NCBI GenBank assembly: GCA_002470925.1
Contig: DKOX01000132.1
Coordinates: forward strand, 1 to 18,597
DNA length: 18,597 nt
Direction: 5' to 3'
From: Opitutia bacterium UBA7350
GTDB lineage: Bacteria; Verrucomicrobiota; Verrucomicrobiia; Opitutales; Coraliomargaritaceae
In this document: in pieces, positions 15,327 to 18,597 of the stretch
Layout: each line of letters opens with the position of its first letter
Position numbering within the stretch: the stretch's first letter is position 1
Program-made: the position numbers and the translations under genes
Notes under the pieces: generated by a model
Database searches by the model: none
Seen by the model: only the letters and a program-made list of their open reading frames with translations
What the model was told of the DNA's origin: nothing

Positions 15327-15539
15327 ATGCCATTCTTTTGGACCATCATCGCGCTCATTTTTACTACCAGCCTCGCACAAGCGCATTCCACTGGCGGGCA
15401 TCATGAAGGCATTGCAGCTAACACCGTCCATTTCCTGACCGAGTTGAGTCATTTCGGGCCGGCATTACTGATTGCATCACTGCTTCTTATTGCCGGATTC
15501 GCCAGACGCCACTTTTGGAAGTCAAAACGGTCCAATTAA
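15327..15539 (+). CDS. Small His-rich exported or membrane protein
   Basis: A 70-residue protein with an N-terminal signal sequence (hydrophobic WTIIALIFTTSL, probable cleavage after AQA at 19). A His-rich segment HSTGGHHEG follows, then VHFLTELSHFGPALL leading into a membrane helix LLIASLLLIAGFA and a basic end (RRHFWKSKRSN). After cleavage this would be a single-span protein with five histidines (20, 25, 26, 35, 42) on the outer side. The HxxxxHHEG...HFLTE.SH pattern recalls small HupE/UreJ-like metal-associated proteins, but it is much shorter. No Shine-Dalgarno is visible. The preceding gap 15093-15326 is AT-rich and holds no gene. A metal role is suggested only by the histidines and the nearby lar genes. 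Confidence 0.65.
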   Translation: MPFFWTIIALIFTTSLAQAHSTGGHHEGIAANTVHFLTELSHFGPALLIASLLLIAGFARRHFWKSKRSN

Positions 15540-15547
15540 ACGCAATT

Positions 15548-15578
15548 CACGGATGGCGCTCCATCCAAGGCCACCGTG
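15548..15578. other. Alternative small hairpins between the His-rich gene and the transporter
   Basis: GGATGG and CCATCC (15551-15556 and 15561-15566) form a tight 6-base-pair stem with a CGCT loop. CACGG at 15548-15552 can instead pair with CCGTG at 15574-15578. There is no following T-tract, so it is not a standard terminator. It lies 17 bases before the transporter ATG and could affect its translation. Confidence 0.35.
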
Positions 15579-15594
15579 ATGTTGCAACACCCTC

Positions 15595-16446
15595 ATGAAT
15601 CCTTTATTGATTCTAGGAGCGGCGGGGGCAGCCTGCCTCTATGCCGCCGGCTCGCTGCAAATCAAACGCGGCCTTAACAATGGTGCCAGCCTGCGGCGCA
15701 CCGTTGCCACCACCAATATCGCCATGGCGCTTTGGTCCCTGCCGCTTTTCTTTGTCGCGCGCGGCGATTTTGAGCTCTTCTCCTGGCTCACTGCCATGCT
15801 CGCTGGAGTCGCCCTTTTCCTGGGACGCATCCTCTCTGTCAAAGCCCTTGAAGTGGGTGACCTCTCGATCGTGGGTCCCCTCCTCGGTCTCAAAACCCTC
15901 CTCGTTGCAATTTTCTCCTTCGCCACCGGTCAGAGCGAACTCAATACCTGGCTCTGGACCGCCGCCGTAACCGCCACCCTCGGCGTCATTCTCATTCAAC
16001 GCGGTCCCCGCAAGCTCTCCACGAATCGACGCCAAGCCGCCGCCTACGCCGCGGGGGCGAGCATCCTTTTCGCAGGCTGCGATATCCTCGTCGTTGAAGC
16101 ACGCTCCCAACTCGGCATCGGCTGGCTCTCCCCAACCCTCTTTATTACCCTCGCGCTCCTCATTCCCTGCCTCGGTAAAATCTCCCCGCCCGCCCCGGAG
16201 GCACGCAAACCGATGTATCTCGGTTCTGTCATAATGGGATTCCAAACGACTTTTGTTATCTTCCTCATCGGCCTCACCGGGCAGGCCGTCATGATTAATA
16301 TTATCTACGCTTCCCGCGCTATCTGGACCGTTGTCATTGACCGTCTCTACGGACGCGGCGAAGATGTTGCGGCCTTCTTCATCTGGCGACTCCTCGGTGC
16401 CGCCCTTCTGGTCTTCTCGATTATACTCGTTATTTTTCTGCGCTAG
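15595..16446 (+). CDS. DMT-superfamily (EamA-type) transporter
   Basis: A 283-residue inner-membrane protein with about ten hydrophobic segments arranged as two repeats, the layout of drug/metabolite transporters with two EamA domains. The conserved segment FLGRILSVKALEVGDLSIVGPLLGLKTLLVAIFSF, with its proline-containing ALEVGD.SIVGPL stretch, is typical of the first repeat's end. VMINIIYASRAIWTVVIDRLYGRGE matches the second. The substrate is unknown. It follows the His-rich gene by 55 bases on the same strand, so the two may be co-transcribed. Its last 17 bases overlap the 3' end of larE on the opposite strand. No Shine-Dalgarno is visible before the ATG. Confidence 0.85.
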   Translation: MNPLLILGAAGAACLYAAGSLQIKRGLNNGASLRRTVATTNIAMALWSLPLFFVARGDFELFSWLTAMLAGVALFLGRILSVKALEVGDLSIVGPLLGLKTLLVAIFSFATGQSELNTWLWTAAVTATLGVILIQRGPRKLSTNRRQAAAYAAGASILFAGCDILVVEARSQLGIGWLSPTLFITLALLIPCLGKISPPAPEARKPMYLGSVIMGFQTTFVIFLIGLTGQAVMINIIYASRAIWTVVIDRLYGRGEDVAAFFIWRLLGAALLVFSIILVIFLR

Positions 16447-17239
16447 ATAAAATCGCGCGGTTCAACTTCCCCGAAACAAAACCCTCCGCATCGAACTGGA
16501 CCTCGCGGAACCCCAATCCCTGAATCGCCGCCGTCAAATTCCCCCGTTGCGCCTCCAATTGATCCAAGGCATCCGCCGCAACTTCTACCCGCGCGGTCTC
16601 GCCATAATGACGCACCCGATTAATACGAAAACCTGCTTCAGTCACCAGCGCCTCCGCCGCCTCAATCTGACGCAATTTCTCAATCGTGATTCGCTCACCA
16701 TAGGGCACCCGTGAGGACAAACACGGGCTCGCGGGCTTGTCCCAGCAGACCAGATTGAAATGTTCCGCCAGCGCGCGCACCCCCGCTTTGTCCACCCCGC
16801 AATCCGCCAAAGGCGAGCGCACCTGAAATTCCTCCGCCGCCGCCAAGCCGGGCCGGTAATCCCCCGCATCATCCGCGTTCGTGCCATTTAAAACCCACCA
16901 GTCCGGATAATCCCCCGCCAACTCAACCATTTCATCGTAAAGGGTGTGCTTGCAAAAATAACAACGGTTGGTCGGATTCTCGAAATAATTCGGGTTCTCC
17001 ATTTCGGACGTCACGATTACCCGGAGTGGTAAATCCATCCCGCTTGCAAAATTTTTAGCGGCTTCCAAATCCGACAATTTTAAACTTGGAGACGCCGAGA
17101 TCACCGCAAGGACTCGCTCCTTGCCTAAAAAATACCGCGCCAGATACGCCACCAGCGAACTGTCCACCCCTCCGGAAAAAGCCACCAAGGCACCGGGACA
17201 TTGCCCATACCAAGCCTTGAGTGCTTCGAGCGCTTTCAT
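16430..17239 (-). CDS. larE: ATP-dependent sacrificial/Fe-S sulfur transferase LarE
   Basis: LarE activates the carboxylates of the LarB product with ATP and installs sulfur to make pyridinium-3,5-bisthiocarboxylate mononucleotide, precursor of the nickel-pincer cofactor. The 269-residue protein has the PP-loop SGGVDSS (22-28), DDAGDYRPG, and WDKPASPCLSSRVPYGERIT with C173, the equivalent of the sulfur-donating cysteine. It also has a CxxC at C93 and C96 (NRCYFCK). To my recollection the well-studied Lactobacillus enzyme lacks that pair and sacrifices its single cysteine, while three-cysteine LarE proteins are thought to hold a [4Fe-4S] cluster that allows repeated turnover. This one would be of the three-cysteine type. 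It is divergent from larC across a 73-base gap. Confidence 0.95.
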   Translation of the reverse strand: MKALEALKAWYGQCPGALVAFSGGVDSSLVAYLARYFLGKERVLAVISASPSLKLSDLEAAKNFASGMDLPLRVIVTSEMENPNYFENPTNRCYFCKHTLYDEMVELAGDYPDWWVLNGTNADDAGDYRPGLAAAEEFQVRSPLADCGVDKAGVRALAEHFNLVCWDKPASPCLSSRVPYGERITIEKLRQIEAAEALVTEAGFRINRVRHYGETARVEVAADALDQLEAQRGNLTAAIQGLGFREVQFDAEGFVSGKLNRAILSSAEK

Positions 17240-17312
17240 GTTGTTTTGCTAAAGCCTATTAACCAATCTGTCAACTTGCCCTCACTACCGTTTTAATTTA
17301 GCTAGGACACCT

Positions 17313-18530
17313 ATGCGTATTTTGCACTACCATTGCCCCGCCGGAATCAGCGGCGATATGAATCTCGCGGCAATGGTGGCGCTGGGTCTTGACCCCGCCG
17401 CCCTCGAAAGCGAACTGCGCAAACTCCCTTTCACCGGATGGTCGCTCCAATTCGAAACAACCCGACGCGGCGGCATCTGCGGCTTAAGCTGCAAGGTCAT
17501 CCTCGATCAACACCACGACCATAGTCACGTCCACGAACCCGGGCACTCGCACCACCGTACCTATCGCGAAATTCGCGAAGCCATCGAATCCAGCGCCCTC
17601 GCGACACCCATCAAAAAGGATGCCCTCGCCTGCTTTGGTGCCCTCGCGGAAGCGGAGGCGGCGGTCCATGGCATCGAACCGGAAGCGGTGCACTTCCATG
17701 AAGTCGGGGCCCTCGATTCCATTATCGATATCGTCGGTGCCGCGATCGCCTGGCACTTGCTCGGAATCGACCGTATTGCCTGCTCCACCCTCGAGGTCGG
17801 TGGAGGCACTGTAAAATGCGCGCATGGCGTCATGCCGGTTCCCGCGCCCGCCACCGCTCGACTCCTCGAAGGCGTCCCCTTTACAGCCGGAGCGACCGAT
17901 CAGGAATGCACCACCCCAACCGGTGCCACCCTCCTCATCGGCAAAGCCTGCACCTTCGGAACCCGCCTGCAAGGCACCCAAGTCAAAACCGCTATTGCGA
18001 CCGGACACCGCGACGACCCCAATCTTCCCAACGCCCTCTACCTCTCCCTCTTTGAAACAGCCGGAGAAAGCCCTGCGCTCGAATCAACCGAAACGATCTC
18101 GGAACTCGCCGCCAACATCGATGACATGACCGCAGAGGCCATCGCATTCCTCTGCGAGGCGATCCTCGAGGCGGGCGCAGTGGATTGTTGGCAAAGCCCC
18201 GCCACCTTCAAAAAGGGCCGCCTCGGTTCCATCGTCCACGCCCTTGTCACCGCCGAACAAATCCAATCGGTCGAAGCCTGCTTCTTTAAACATAGCCGTA
18301 CGCTTGGCGTTCGCCGCAAACTCTGGGAACGTTCCACCCTTCAACGCGAAATCCAAACCCTCGAAACCCCCTTCGGTTCGGTCCGAGTCAAATCCGCTCA
18401 ACGTCCCGATGGTTCGACCCACCGGAAAATCGAATATGAGGACTGCGCCCGCATCGCCCATGAGCAAAAACAATCCCTCGAATGGGTCCATGCCCAAATC
18501 GATCCCCTCCTTGACCACTCTCAATCCTAA
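17313..18530 (+). CDS. larC: Nickel-pincer cofactor nickel insertase LarC (unsplit)
   Basis: LarC is the CTP-dependent nickel insertase (cyclometallase) that finishes the nickel-pincer nucleotide. The 405-residue protein begins with the family signature HYHCPAGISGDM (GISGDM at 11-16). It then has a His-rich nickel-binding-like loop at about 67-81 (HHDHSHVHEPGHSHH), VHFHEVGALDSIIDIVG near 126-141, GVMPVPAPATARLL, TPTGATLL, and a C-terminal domain with ANIDDMTAE and FKKGRLGSIVHAL. In Lactobacillus plantarum larC is read in two parts through a programmed frameshift; here one uninterrupted frame encodes both halves. AGGA lies 8 bases before the ATG. larB starts 4 bases after its stop, so the two are an operon. 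Confidence 0.96.
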   Translation: MRILHYHCPAGISGDMNLAAMVALGLDPAALESELRKLPFTGWSLQFETTRRGGICGLSCKVILDQHHDHSHVHEPGHSHHRTYREIREAIESSALATPIKKDALACFGALAEAEAAVHGIEPEAVHFHEVGALDSIIDIVGAAIAWHLLGIDRIACSTLEVGGGTVKCAHGVMPVPAPATARLLEGVPFTAGATDQECTTPTGATLLIGKACTFGTRLQGTQVKTAIATGHRDDPNLPNALYLSLFETAGESPALESTETISELAANIDDMTAEAIAFLCEAILEAGAVDCWQSPATFKKGRLGSIVHALVTAEQIQSVEACFFKHSRTLGVRRKLWERSTLQREIQTLETPFGSVRVKSAQRPDGSTHRKIEYEDCARIAHEQKQSLEWVHAQIDPLLDHSQS

Positions 18531-18534
18531 ACGC

Positions 18535-18597
18535 ATGAAACCACGCGAAATCCTCGAACAGGTCCAACGCGGCGAACTTGACCTCGACGCCGCCCTC
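18535..18597 (+). CDS. larB: LarB, pyridinium-3,5-biscarboxylate mononucleotide synthase (5' end only)
   Basis: Only the first 21 codons are present; the gene runs off the right edge. The product starts MKPREILEQVQRGELDLDAA, the usual LarB opening helix (xxLLxxVxxGExxxxxAL), and the position just after larC fits. LarB carboxylates and hydrolyses nicotinic acid adenine dinucleotide, the first step of nickel-pincer cofactor synthesis. Its catalytic PurE-like domain lies outside the window, so the call rests on the short N-terminus and context. Confidence 0.75.
   Translation, partial: MKPREILEQVQRGELDLDAAL

Overview
The window looks like a chromosomal segment of a Verrucomicrobia bacterium, most likely of class Opitutae. 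I infer this from the protein flavour, the combination of conserved genes, and a GC-rich core with few Shine-Dalgarno motifs. No rRNA or species-specific marker is present, so the placement is tentative. Most of the window (about 1700 to the right end) is dense, GC-rich housekeeping DNA. The left 1.5 kb is clearly more AT-rich and looks acquired.

Left accessory segment (1-1703): a VOC-fold (glyoxalase-like) gene, an unrecognised start-less gene remnant, a secreted single-domain cupin, and a stretch of inverted repeats and broken frames that runs into the 3' end of rlmH. Small VOC and cupin genes separated by non-coding repeats are reminiscent of gene-cassette or island DNA, but no integrase and no convincing attC site is visible.

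Protein synthesis and quality control (1704-6729, all on the minus strand): in transcription order, a two-gene membrane-protein pair of unknown function overlapping by 4 bp (the second member has a region resembling a subtilase propeptide), then tig (trigger factor), clpP, clpX and rlmH (23S rRNA methyltransferase). tig-clpP-clpX is the classic folding and proteolysis cluster.

Metabolic middle (6832-15092): an acyl-CoA thioesterase convergent with and overlapping aroK (shikimate kinase); a bifunctional-nuclease-family protein followed 3 bp later by a tRNA-dihydrouridine synthase; sucC-sucD (succinyl-CoA synthetase); an SGLT-type sodium/solute symporter; a decayed tail of an AraC-family regulator; and metY (O-acetylhomoserine sulfhydrylase).

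Nickel-pincer cofactor region (15327-18597): a small His-rich membrane protein, a DMT/EamA-type transporter, then larE (minus strand) divergent from larC and the start of larB (plus strand). LarB, LarE and LarC together convert nicotinic acid adenine dinucleotide into the nickel-pincer nucleotide used by LarA-type racemases and epimerases. No LarA is in the window. The small His-rich protein and the transporter are candidate accessory parts by proximity only.
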